DNA of 64,000 bases. Origin: Liolophura sinensis. Taxonomy: Eukaryota > Mollusca > Polyplacophora > Chitonida > Chitonidae. Location: assembly GCF_032854445.1 (NCBI RefSeq), contig NC_088305.1, forward strand, positions 8,479,717 to 8,543,716, given 5' to 3'. The notes below the pieces were generated by a model that did no database searches, was not told the origin of the DNA, and saw only the letters and a program-made list of their open reading frames with translations. A program made the translations under genes and the position numbers. Shown here one piece after another: positions 1-11,629 of this stretch (the stretch's first letter is position 1; every line of letters starts with the position of its first letter).

Positions 1-1568
1 AACAAATATTTTGAAAGACGGGCTACTGGAGTTGTTTTAGATCATGGAAAATCGTGTACAGCTTAGCGGCTGCGCAATACGATGACCGATTTTGGCTCAC
101 TTATCGGCCGCATAGATGACACAACTGCGCTCCCGACTGGTTTGTCTGACACCAATTGGACATCAACCGAATTAGGGTAGTACCTGTGGAGAATTTGTGA
201 AACTAACAATCAAGTTAATCCTTTGTGTTATATCACCGGCAAAAAACAATAAGGCATTATTGGGCCTTGTATGTATCTTTACAGTATGCTGCGTTGTGTT
301 ACTGCAGTCACAAGCCACACTGGGGCATGAAATAATCTCGAAATTGCCTGTAAAAAGATTGTTTCCTGCTGTCTGTGTTGTAAACATAGAAACATCTGAT
401 GCCTGCGGTAAATGTATCGCTGTGACATCACATGGTCAGCGGTGGATCGATCGAAGCGGAGTAGATTTTCTGATGTTTGATGACCAAATTCTGCAGGTTT
501 TTCTCCCGTGTTCGACGTTTTAAACATTCGGAATGGATTTAGGGGACGTCAGACTATCCAGATTAAATGTCCCAGGGCTGGGGATCTACTTGAATTATCT
601 AAGCCAGCGAGATCACCGAAATTGATCTTGACAGGTCACAGTGAGTTCTCTTTTACTGGATTATTACTCATTCATATAAAATTCACTCACATTCTTTGTT
701 TAAATCAATGTCTATTTGTTCAAATCGAAGATAAAATATCTCTTCATTCAAACTGACACTTTTGCGCGATATATACTCGAAGTGTGGTTCACTGCGTGTC
801 CCCTCTGTATATTTATTCATTGTTTTGATTGATATTTTACGTTGTACTCAAGAATAATTAACTTACCCGATGGCGGACAGAATGTATTGTAGGAGGAAAC
901 CAAAGGAAACACATGAACTGGATTTGAACTCAAAGCGACCGCATTGGTGAGAGGTTTAAGGGTCATTGTGCTGCATTAGCGTACTATGTTTTCAATGGGA
1001 AATAAACAAGTCCATTGCTTTATCTAAAATCCCGTCACCTTAATCTTAACTCTTATTTTGATATCTGATTTTATGGTGCATTTATTTATATTCTCGAATG
1101 ATCTAAATCATATCTTTCTCTCTTAAGTTCGGTTGACAGCTCCTCAAGAGTAAACAAAGCTCGGGGTAACAGGCCTTCAGAATGGAAGTGAATGATTTGA
1201 GTTTGTGGTAAGAGGTAACCGGGCAGGACCCGGGGGAAACCCACGACCATCCACAAATTGGTGGCAGACTTTCCCTCGTACGCCCGGAGAGGATAGCTCT
1301 TTGAGTGGCTCAGCTTGTAATACTGCAGGTAAAGTTTTAAACTTTACGGGAAATTTAATCACCTAATCACTATCATGCGAAATTACCAGTTGCAGTTATT
1401 GTGTGCTTATTAGAAAATTCCCAGTGTAAAATACATGTTACATATTCTCAAAAAAATAACACTGACGGTTAGGTATTATTCCTTATTTTAGTCGGTGACA
1501 ACTCCATGCGTGTGAACTACCGCACTGTTCTCAAACTAGTATAAATAGGTAATATCAGATGTACATAC

Positions 1569-1704
1569 CGGTCCACGTGGAAACATCGTCCTCATCGGCT
1601 TGTTCCACCAATGGTTGAACATCAAACTTTTTCAAAAATGTGTTATACGAAGACGCCACAAATCCGGTGTTCAACAAAAGAAATCCACACATAACGGACA
1701 ACAT
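1569..1704 (-). CDS. Gene D, first exon only: signal peptide of a fourth FReD paralog
   Basis: This 136-bp exon matches the first exons of genes A-C at the equivalent place in the unit. It starts at ATG (1704-1702), encodes the same 45-residue leader and acidic linker ending VSTWT plus one base, and stops at a GTATGT donor. The encoded peptide equals that of gene A's first exon by eye. The remaining exons must lie left of position 1. A TATA-like box lies about 67 bp upstream, and the expanded 48-bp minisatellite begins roughly 240 bp beyond that. Whether the rest of the gene is intact cannot be seen. Confidence 0.75.
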
Positions 1705-1780
1705 CTTGGATTGTTAGAATCTGACAGCTCTCGACTGAAGATTGTATGTTCACATACACTCTACAGTGACTTTATATCTG
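1705..1780 (-). promoter_or_regulatory. Gene D core promoter region with TATA-like box
   Basis: TATAAA on the minus strand at 1776-1771, about 67 bp upstream of the start codon, as in genes B and C. Confidence 0.42.
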
Positions 1781-2017
1781 CTTGCTCAAGCCTGATTCGA
1801 GGGTAGTGTTGACAGCTATTAACAGTGCCGTCATCACTGCGCGCTACCGTTCCCGACTGATGTTAAGAAAACTGTAGTTTAAAGCCATATATACGTCATA
1901 AGAAGAAGCACTTTTGGACATAACCTAACTTAAATGTTGAGAAATAAAATCAAACCGTTTCGTGTATCGCTTAAAACAGCTGATTTGTGACGTTACACTT
2001 TGTTGAAAACTAAATCA

Positions 2018-4212
2018 TATTGGTATCGCACACAGGGAGGCCAGGCGTATTTCTTGTCTCAGGCATATTGGTATCGTGCACAGGGAGGCCAGGCGTATTT
2101 CTTGTCCCAGGCATATTGGTATCGTACACAGGGAAGCCAGGCGTATTTCTTGTCTCAGGCATATTGGTATCGCACACAGGGAGGCCAGGCGTATTTCTTG
2201 TCTCAGGCATATTGGTATCGCACACAGGGAGGCCAGGCGTATTTCTTGTCTCAGGCATATTGGTATCGTGCACAGGGAGGCCAGGCGTATTTCTTGTCTC
2301 AGGCATATTGGTATCGCACACAGGGAGGCCAGGCGTATTTCTTGTCTCAGGCATACTGGTATCGTACACAGGGAAGCCAGGCGTATTTCTTGTCTCAGGC
2401 ATATTGGTATCGCACACAGGGAGGCCAGGCGTATTTCTTGTCTCAGGCATATTGGTATCGCACACAGGGAAGCCAGGCGTATTTCTTGTCTCAGGCATAT
2501 TGGTATCGCACACAGGGAGGCCAGGCGTATTTCTTGTCTCAGGCATATTGGTATCGCACACAGGGAAGCCAGGCGTATTTCTTGTCTCAGGCATATTGGT
2601 ATCGCACACAGGGAGGCCAGGCGTATTTCTTGTCTCAGGCATATTGGTATCGCACACAGGGAAGCCAGGCGTATTTCTTGTCTCAGGCATATTGGTATCG
2701 CACACAGGGAGGCCAGGCGTATTTCTTGTCTCAGGCATACTGGTATCGTACACAGGGAAGCCAGGCGTATTTCTTGTCTCAGGCATATTGGTATCGCACA
2801 CAGGGAAGCCAGGCGTATTTCTTGTCTCAGGCATATTGGTATCGCACACAGGGAGGCCAGGCGTATTTCTTGTCTCAGGCATATTGGTATCGCACACAGG
2901 GAAGCCAGGCGTATTTCTTGTCTCAGGCATATTGGTATCGCACACAGGGAGGCCAGGCGTATTTCTTGTCTCAGGCATATTGGTATCGCACACAGGGAAG
3001 CCAGGCGTATTTCTTGTCTCAGGCATATTGGTATCGCACACAGGGAGGCCAGGCGTATTTCTTGTCTCAGGCATACTGGTATCGTACACAGGGAAGCCAG
3101 GCGTATTTCTTGTCTCAGGCATATTGGTATCGCACACAGGGAGGCCAGGCGTATTTCTTGTCTCAGGCATATTGGTATCGTACACAGGGAAGCCAGGCGT
3201 ATTTCTTGTCTCACGCATATTGGTATCGCACACAGGGAGGCCAGGCGTATTTCTTGTCTCAGGCATATTGGTATCGTACACAGGGAAGCCAGGCGTATTT
3301 CTTGTCTCAGGCATATTGGTATCGCACACAGGGAGGCCAGGCGTATTTCTTGTCTCAGGCATATTGGTATCGCACACAGGGAGGCCAGGCGTATTTCTTG
3401 TCTCAGGCATATTGGTATCGCACACAGGGAAGCCAGGCGTATTTCTTGTCTCAGGCATATTGGTATCGTACACAGTGAAGCCAGGCGTATTTCTTGTCTC
3501 AGGCATATTGGTATCGTACACAGGGAGACCAGGCGTATTTCTTCTCTCAGGCATATTGGTATCGTACACAGGGAGGCCAGGCGTATTTCTTGTCTCAGGC
3601 ATATTGGTATCGTACACAGGGAAGCCAGGCGTATTTCTTTTCTCAGGCATATTGGTATCGTACACAGGGAGGCCAGGCGTATTTCTTATCTCAGGCATAT
3701 TGGTATCGTACACAGTGAAGCCAGGCGTATTTCTTGTCTCAGGCATATTGGTATCGTACACAGTGAAGCCAGGCGTATTTCTTGTCTCAGGCATATTGGT
3801 ATCGTACACAGGGAAGCCAGGCGTATTTCTTGTCTCAGGCATATTGGTATCGCACACAGGGAAGCCAGGCGTATTTCTTGTCTCAGGCATATTGGTATCG
3901 TACACAGGGAGGCCAGGCGTATTTCTTGTCTCAGGCATATTGGTATCGTACACAGGGAGACCAGGCGTATTTCTTGTCTCAGACATATTGGTGTCGCACA
4001 CAGGGAAGCCAGGCGTATTTTTTGTCTTAGGCATATTGGTTTCGTACACAGGGAGACCAGGCGTATTTCTTGTCCCAGGCATTTTGGTTTCGTACACAGG
4101 GAGGCCAGGCGTATTTCTTGTCTCAGGCATATTGGTATCGTACACAGGGAGGCCAGGCGTATTTCTTGTCTCAGGCATATTGGTTTTGTACACAGAGAGG
4201 ACAGGCGTATTC
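2018..4212. repeat. 48-bp minisatellite, 45 full copies plus a partial copy
   Basis: The monomer runs from TATTGGTATCG through CACAGGGAGGCCAGG to TTCTTGTCTCAGGCA. There are 45 monomers with no length change (2018-4177), then about 34 bp of a last one. Variation is mainly GGAGGCC against GGAAGCC and CGCAC against CGTAC; copies after about 3470 are more diverged. Units 2-4 hold a single copy at the same place. It begins about 240 bp upstream of gene D's TATA-like box. Confidence 0.97.
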
Positions 4213-6344
4213 ACCCTGCGATAAAATCTTAACTGATGGCAGCAGTGCTCCAGGGTGTGTATGTTGTGATGCTTAATATGGCATGTAACATATCCTACTT
4301 GACAATGTACACTTTACAAATGGTCTACATGGAAGGCTTAGCTCTATATACATATATGATCTATGTCACAGCACTTATGTTGGTGCGGTCATTTTTTGAG
4401 AGCTGCTGGCCTCTCAGAAATTATACCTTTATATTGTGTATACAGGTATATAACATTTTCTTGATTACATATTTTATTTTACCGAATTTGTTTGGATTTT
4501 TTTCACTGGTTTTTAAAAGTGTCTATATAGTTTTTTTTTTTCTGTCGCTCTCTTTCGCTGTCCATTCACGTCACGTCATAATCATTCTTTCATCCGTTTC
4601 CTTCATTCTACCAACCTGTCCCATTTGTATTCTAAAATATCCATCATACAGTTAAATAATGTTATACTTATATAGTGTCACGTCTTAATTGGTTATAACA
4701 GCAGCTCACTTGTATAATTACGTTACCTCCTGTTTTACACTATAAGGTAACGTCGCTGGAAGCCATTTCTGTTGTGACGCTGAACATGCGTGGTAACAAA
4801 GATTTATACCAATAAGATTTTTCTCCTTAGAAAAGATCTGTACGTGGCGTTGTTTTAACCGAAAATATTGAATTCTTTCTTTTCAAAAATTATTCTTTCT
4901 TTTATTGAAATTAAGTAGGCGGTCTTACTTTCAGTTCAAAAAGTACAATTCTGAAAAGAAGATCAGAACATGTATTGTCCCTTATAACAAGATAACAAGA
5001 TACAATGTTAAAAGGAGGTAAAGAGCCTATTTCGGCAAAAGAGGACGCGATGCTTCTGTTGCACCCTGTAACATCCGACATGATCACCTGAGCGACCCAT
5101 ATTCTGCCTTCATTCTGCAAGATTTAAGACTATATTGGTTAAAGTGTTTGTGCTTTTTGTCTTATGTCAATAACAATGTTTATATGGAGAAGAAACAGAT
5201 TAACTAAAATATTCCCTGCATGAAGGCGTTCAACAGACAACACGTAAAAGACTGCAAATCTTAAAATACTGCTATCTACAGCTATAACGTTTTTTACCCC
5301 ACTATATTGCTGACCGGCGTCGTATGATTAAAAGATTATTGAGTACGGCATAAAACACCAGTCAAAAAAATTAAGAGCTCGACAGTTATAAATGTCTTAA
5401 AGCGGTGACAGGGATCAGTACTGAAACAGATACCAAACACTGTGTATGAAGACAGTTGGAAGACGTGAAACGGAATAAAATTGTGTAATGTGAACCTCAG
5501 ATACGCCTTGATCAAAACCCTTATACAGTGCACTGGGACTAAACCTACCCCTGCCTTCAGGATCCGGGTTAAGCGAAACCAGATATACACACTGACGCAC
5601 TTGACGTAAGTCTACACCAAATGAAGGAGTCGACTTAAGCCAGATTGCATGTATACATTCACGTATACGTAACTTAATAAAAGCCTCACAGCAAGGTCGA
5701 CGATGAAATATTAAACCCAGTGGTTTTGCGGGTCGGAGTGTAAAATTTCTTGAGACGTAACGTGAACTAATTTATGGTCATGTGGACTTTAGAGCATGCA
5801 ATAGAAGAACGCTTAAAATGAGTCTGACATGTGTTTGCCATGTGTGTGACATGTGTGATGTATTAGGGACCTGCTCAAACTTTCTTCACCTATATAAATT
5901 GACGAGTGTATCTTAGTATTTTTTTATAACCATGTGTGTACCAGTGACGTTGGATTTGAAAGGCGTGAGAATTTGTAGAACAGCGAGCAGTACATTTTCA
6001 TATCAAACTGGATTTTCGGAATTTTACGAAGTAAAATATGCGTTATTCAGAAGAAATTAGTCAACTAAACGATCGTTTCATTAATGGTAATAATAATAAT
6101 AATCAGAAAGTGATTATTGGAATTGTAACTGTTGACATTCAGAGTGGTATGTGCTTTGGTGTAATTCGTTTTCTAAATATCCCACATTTATACATATGCT
6201 TCTGTAAACTGCTAAAGTCTTTTTTTCTTGTGGATAATTTCGTGTTCAGACTAGTAATGGTCCATTGTCTTTGGATTATCTCACATTATTTTAGGCAAAT
6301 CATATCTTATTGTTGTGAGGCTTGTTTTTAATTAGTTTCTACAT
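4213..6344. other. Unit 1 left half, no gene seen
   Basis: Aligns with 23040-25084, 40740-42404 and 56750-58489. It has short ORFs without conserved frames, and a plus-strand SINE class 1 tail scrap at about 5295-5370 (orthologs about 41475 and 57480). I see no exon or RNA gene. Confidence 0.6.
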
Positions 6345-7215
6345 GTAAAACCACCTTCCCCTGGGACTGCTCATTTGTATAGCCTATATAGATGCTGTAG
6401 AAACACGTCCATGTGGGGACTGGTCATTTGTATAGCCTATATGCATGTAGATGCTATAAAACCACTTCCACGTGGGGACTGGTCATTTTATAGCCTATAT
6501 GCATGTAGATACTATAAACCACTTCCACGTGGGGACTGGTCATTCTTATTCCTTAGGAAAATATTACAAAATCACGTCCGCACTGGGCTAGAAATTCTTA
6601 TAGCCTATGTAGGTACTGTAGAACCGCATCCATGTAAGAACTGGTCTTTCTAATTGCTTATGCAAATACTACAGATTTACTTCCACGCTGGGGCTGGTCA
6701 TTTTTATAGCCTATATAGGTACTGTAGAACCCCTTCCACTTGTGGAGTGGTCATTCCAATTTCTTATGTAAATACTACACCATTACCTCCAACCTGGGAC
6801 TGGTCATTCTAAATGCTTATGCCAATACTACAGAGTCACTTTCACGATGGGGCCGATCATTTTTATAGCCTTTACAGGTACTGTAGAATTACCTCCACGT
6901 GGGGACTGCTCATTCTTATCTCTTATGTAAAGACTACAGAACAACTTCAACGCTGGGGCTAGTGATTCTTATAGCCAATATAGGTGCTGTAGAATTACCT
7001 CCACGTGGGGACTGCTCATTCTTATCTCTTATGTAAAGACTACAGAACAACTTTAACGCTGGGGCTAGTGATTCTTATAGCCAATATAGGTGCTGTAGGA
7101 TTACCTCCACGTGGAGACTGGTCATTCTAATTTCTTATGTAAATACTACAGAATCACTTCCACGCTGGGACTGGTCATTTTTATAGCCTATATAGATATC
7201 ACAGAACCACCATAT
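6345..7215. repeat. Degenerate tandem repeat with CCACGTGG core, unit 1
   Basis: Roughly 50-65 bp monomers of two alternating sorts, one containing TATAGCCTATATAG and the other CTTATGTAAATACTACAG. Each ends near TTCCACGTGGGGACTGGTCA or a variant. About 15 copies. Confidence 0.8.
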
Positions 7216-7596
7216 TACTTGTCTCAAAAACAAAAAAGTGAGCCCCATGCATGTGTTACAAAATTCATAAATGATTTGTTTGTCTTCATCCCAGGAAAAC
7301 ACTACTACCTTGGTTCACAACAAGCTATACATTTTGTCTGTTCCGACGTAAAGCCAAGGTCAAACTATCCAGAGTTGGATTAGAACTAGTGTGAATGACA
7401 GAAATGATCAAGGATAAAGAGCGTCCGAAAGAAAACTTTGGGTACCTTACCTGTGCAAGAATGTATGTTATACTTTACACACTAGCATAGTAATGACTCG
7501 TTACAGTAGAAATATATTTTTATATTTTAACATCAGTTTCGAATTAACAAGCCAGTTTGAAAACTCTTTAAATTCTTTTTTGAAAATTTTTTTGAA

Positions 7597-7740
7597 AGTC
7601 TCCGTTTCCGAGGTAGTTAGCGCGCCAGCGTGGCGCAATGACCCAGGAGCCTCCCAAGTGGCTGTGAGTTCAAGTCCAGCTCAGACTGGATTCTTCTCCG
7701 GCTTTAGGCTGCGTGAGAAGGCCTGTTAGCCGTGCGATAG
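7597..7740 (+). mobile_element. SINE class 1, head part, unit 1
   Basis: Second tRNA-like head, GTTAGCGCGCCAGCGTGG then GAGTTCAAGTCC, ending before the body. It lies in a roughly 270-bp local duplication with 7740-8000. Confidence 0.7.
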
Positions 7741-7884
7741 TGGATGTTATACTCTATATACTAGCATAGTAATGACTGGTTACAGTAGAAATATATTTTT
7801 ATATTTTAACATTAATTTCGAAACATCGTGACAGTTTGAAAACTCTGTAAACTCTTTTTTGACACCTCTAGTATTAAATAATTC

Positions 7885-8120
7885 TTCGAAGACTCCGTCG
7901 TCGAGGTGGTTAGCGCGCTAGCGTGGCGCAATGACCGAGGAGGCTCTCACAAATGTGGTCGCTGTGAATTCAAGTCCAGTTCAGACAGCATTCCTTTCGG
8001 CCTTAGGCTACATGAGAAGATTTTCTAGCAATCTGTGGATGGTTGCGATTTCCTTCCACCATAATGCCGGCCGCCGTTGTATAAGTGAAATATTGAGTTC
8101 GGCTTAAAACACCAATGAAA
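7885..8120 (+). mobile_element. SINE class 1, decayed, unit 1
   Basis: tRNA-like head (GTGGTTAGCGCGCTAGCG, GAATTCAAGTCC) through to AAAACACCAATG. Unit 2 has the same insertion at 26495-26715; remnants of the tail survive near 43145 and 59230. Confidence 0.8.
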
Positions 8121-9127
8121 CATAAAAGTTCTCCGTTACTCACATATAGTGTGTGACACATTCAGTGGAGAGGAAATGTTGACAAATCTTGTGTAAACAG
8201 AATGAAACTTAATTTAATGGTAGGCTCATTTTGTGTTGCATTATTGTATGACGAATTTAACATTGTTAAAGGACACATGAAAAAGAACTCCAAAACGAAG
8301 AATATCGTTTTAAGGGAAAAGATGTGAAAAAAATTTTTTAAATCTTTTTTGAGGCATAGATTAAATCTTTTAACATCCCCTCTATTTTCTACATATTTTT
8401 CGGTGATAGCTTTAAACTTTCGAAAATGACGTCATTGATGAACCTACAAAGAACGCGAGGTCAGCTTTGCGTATACCCAACCAACCCAACCCCCAATTCG
8501 GACCGTTTGTACACACACATTTGTTTGATAGTTATCATTGTTGACCTCACCACTGCAGATTACTTTATTTCTGCACTGACTGCTAGGCCATTGAGAAAAC
8601 TGTAGTGTAAAGTCAATTTTACGTCCCAAAAAAGATAGCTGTGGCGTTTTTTTTTTTTGTTCTTTTATATCTTAGGACCCAACCCAACCTGCATATTGAG
8701 AGATAAAAGCCAACCGTTTCACAGAAACCTTAGTAGGCCTACTGCCTACATACACATCATGTATATCCTACCTAACGCACTAAAACGAAACACTGGAAAG
8801 GAACTGCTGCCAAATTTCAGCAACCATGGGAAAACATATCAGATTAAAAACACGGAAATCAAACTTATACAAAAATAAGCTCCCTCTATAAATATGTCTG
8901 AAAATAACTTCGGCATAACTAGGAGAACAGCTGGATATGTTTTTTTTTTATGGTAGGGAGCTTGGCAGGAGACCGTAACTTTTATTGAGGACAAGCGGCA
9001 GGTTACAGCTCTTTTAGCCGTGAGCAAAGCGGGTGATCTCCTACCGCCCCAGGTCTTCTATGAGAGAAAGAGTAGAGTAACACCCACACTTTTAGCCACT
9101 AGAGCACGGACTAGTCTATACTGTCAA

Positions 9128-9800
9128 CGAGGCCATGGCCCCATATTTTCAGAAACCAAGGCAAGCCCTGAAGTTACGAGCGACACAAAAATGCCTGCAG
9201 ATTTTTAGCTCGCCTGTATAAAGTATAGGTGTAGCTTATGTCGAACGCTGAGCGTTGGCGCCGAATAACAGAGAGAGCAAAATATTGGGTGTCGTACTTA
9301 ACAATTTTTCAGTCATATATGACGATGAAGCAATCCTTAGAATGGATGTAATGTGCCTCCTTGTTGCAGGACGGATTTCCACCGCTCTTTTATTTAGTGC
9401 TGCTTAACTGAGACGCCTTAAGTCGCCCTGCCCAAGCCATCATACTGACATGGGTCAACCAGTAGTTGCACTATCCCCTTCATGCTGAACGCCAAGCTAG
9501 GAGGCTGCAATTACCTCTTTTAAAGTCTAAGGCGTGACTCGACCCAGGATTGACCGTGGACCTACCGCTCTCGAAGCGGACGGGTCAAAATGTTAGGGGT
9601 GATACCTATAAAAGTACTGCAGATATTGGGGTCAGGCTTTGCACACGTATCCAATATTTTCAGAAACCAAGGAAAGTTCTTAAGTTAGAAGCGACAGAAA
9701 AATGCCTGGGTATTTTTTACCTCGCCTGTATAAAGTAGAGGTGTAGCTTATGTCGAACCCTGAGCGTCGGCGCCGAATGACAGAGAGCAATTTTAAACAA
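9128..9800. repeat. Local tandem duplication in unit 1
   Basis: About 150 bp (CCATATTTTCAGAAACC to GAATAACAGAGAG) occurs at 9128-9276 and again at 9645-9795, with the class 2 SINE between. Units 3 and 4 have it once (44600-44745, 60700-60850). Confidence 0.75.
9287..9582 (-). mobile_element. SINE class 2, 5'-truncated, unit 1
   Basis: Reverse-oriented match to 48597-48926 from the anticodon-arm region (TCCGCTTCG) to GTACGACA; the A box and tail repeat are missing. Confidence 0.85.
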
Positions 9801-10294
9801 AAGGGTGGTATCTATTAAAGTACTGCAGATATTGGAGTCAAGGTTTGCACACATGTAGATCACGATAGCACGAGGGGGATATTCCATCGTTGATTGGGTT
9901 TGTACATATTAAATATCGAGAATTACTGAATTCCTGACTTAGTATATAGTGTATATTAGAATCACTGTTAGACAAAATGTTAGAGTTTGTATCTTAACAT
10001 GTATTGTATGTACTGACCCGAGGTTTTACATGCATATAAAGCACAATGACGCAAGGAAAGGGGAGGGGCAGGGCGGGTTGCTCCATCGCTCATGCTCTAT
10101 GATCACATTAATTAGCGTAAATTACCAAATTCACGACTTCAGTTCTTTATGCATTGAGCTGAAGTTATGCATCTATGTGTCTCATACAGGCGAGCTCTTT
10201 GGCAGCCTTGCTTCCAGTTTTAAGTGGCTGTACTTATGGTACACAAGGGAGAGAATTTACTGGCAAACTGATGTGGAACAACATTCTGTGTGTT

Positions 10295-10500
10295 TATGTT
10301 CCAGCGTGTTACACTGACAAACTGCAGCCTCTAGACTTGTCCGTGAACAAAGAGTTCAAAGACGAACTGAAGAACAGTTCCCAAGGCCCGTATGCTTGGA
10401 GAGGAAACTCATGTGGACACCAAGACTTCCACCATGAAGCCCATACATATCAGGCGTTTCATGAAGGCCTACGAGGTAATTGCCAAGCAAAAACAACTTA
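10295..10500 (+). pseudogene. pogo/Tigger-like transposase fragment, unit 1
   Basis: YVPACYTDKLQPLDLSVNK followed by EFKDEL, then in a second frame MKPIHIRRFMKAYEV, fit the end of pogo-family DDE domains (T..LQPLDLSVN..FK; MKPLHA.W). It is frameshifted and lacks the rest. Confidence 0.62.
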
Positions 10501-10719
10501 TTTAGACTGGTTTTGTAAAATCCGAGCTCTGTGTGTTTTAGTAAATGTAAATACTAGACACGGTATGTTGTAATGTATTGTCTGTACATGTTTCTTTTCT
10601 TTATTAAATATTGGTAATTTGAAACTCATTTAATCTTGTTCTTCTTTCGCACCCTTTACTTTTGTAGTAGAAAGATTTTATGCCATGCTACATTGTATAT
10701 TCGCTGGTTGTTTATTTCC

Positions 10720-11596
10720 AGAAAATTTGGCCACTGTCTTCAACGGGAATATCCTCTAATCATTTGTGTTTGCTGTGTTTTAGAGGCACCATGGATTTTC
10801 CAATCTTAACACCTTGCGAGATTATCCTTAAATCGATTTGACAAAAGCTGATCCACTTCCCAACCCATTGCTTGGGATCCCGCTTTGAGAGCATTATACA
10901 TTATGTGCAACCCACAGCTACCAGTGTTCTCTTTGTCTACATCTGTGTGTCCAATTCTTTATATAACTCCCAGTCAACATTAGAAGGACAAATGCTACAG
11001 TCCGTCGTCGTCATGGAGACGAAGTGTTATTCCCTTCGCCCATTACGCCGTCATTAATGTACAGTAATACTACTTCCCTAAACATGAGAGCGGTATTAGC
11101 TTGTCAGGACCGGCAGCTAACAGGTGGTTATCTCCCTTAGCACCTATATGTATAATGACAGTTTTAACTGTGTACGACCACTTTGGCCTGCAGTCTAGAT
11201 AAATTTCTTTAAGCATTTAACAAGCATATGTTGGCTGTAAACTACTTGAGACACCAAAAAAATTTCACCGTTTTCTAAATTTCAAGCTCTTATTTGAGAA
11301 AACATGATTTCCAAGCACTTTCTTCATTTTTTTTTGTGACAACCTGCCACGACAGCGGAAATAGGTTTTTACGTGAAGGACACTGTGATGTTGGATTGGG
11401 GCCATCCTTGGCGGGATAACATTTTTGCCAAATCTAACGTCAGAACAGCCTCGGGCTAAGGAGAGTGACAGCACTTTTGTGGTATGGACTTACCCTGCCA
11501 CAAGAAGACACAGTACATATACACACACCTAATGACGCCTCGTCATATGATCCAATACATTGTTGAGTAAGACGTAAAGCGCCGAGCATACGTACA

Positions 11597-11629
<33 letters not shown>

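Noticed and set aside
197-523. 108-codon ORF near the window start
   Set aside because: The frame is not kept through the related unit 2 sequence and no domain is visible; probably intergenic.
2018-4212. CRISPR-like regular repeat array
   Set aside because: Monomers join directly with no unique spacers and there are no cas genes; the setting is an animal genome.
2010-4232. Long ORFs of about 490-734 codons as real proteins
   Set aside because: They exist in several frames and both strands at once because the period is 48 bp; no start context or splice partners, and units 2-4 lack them.
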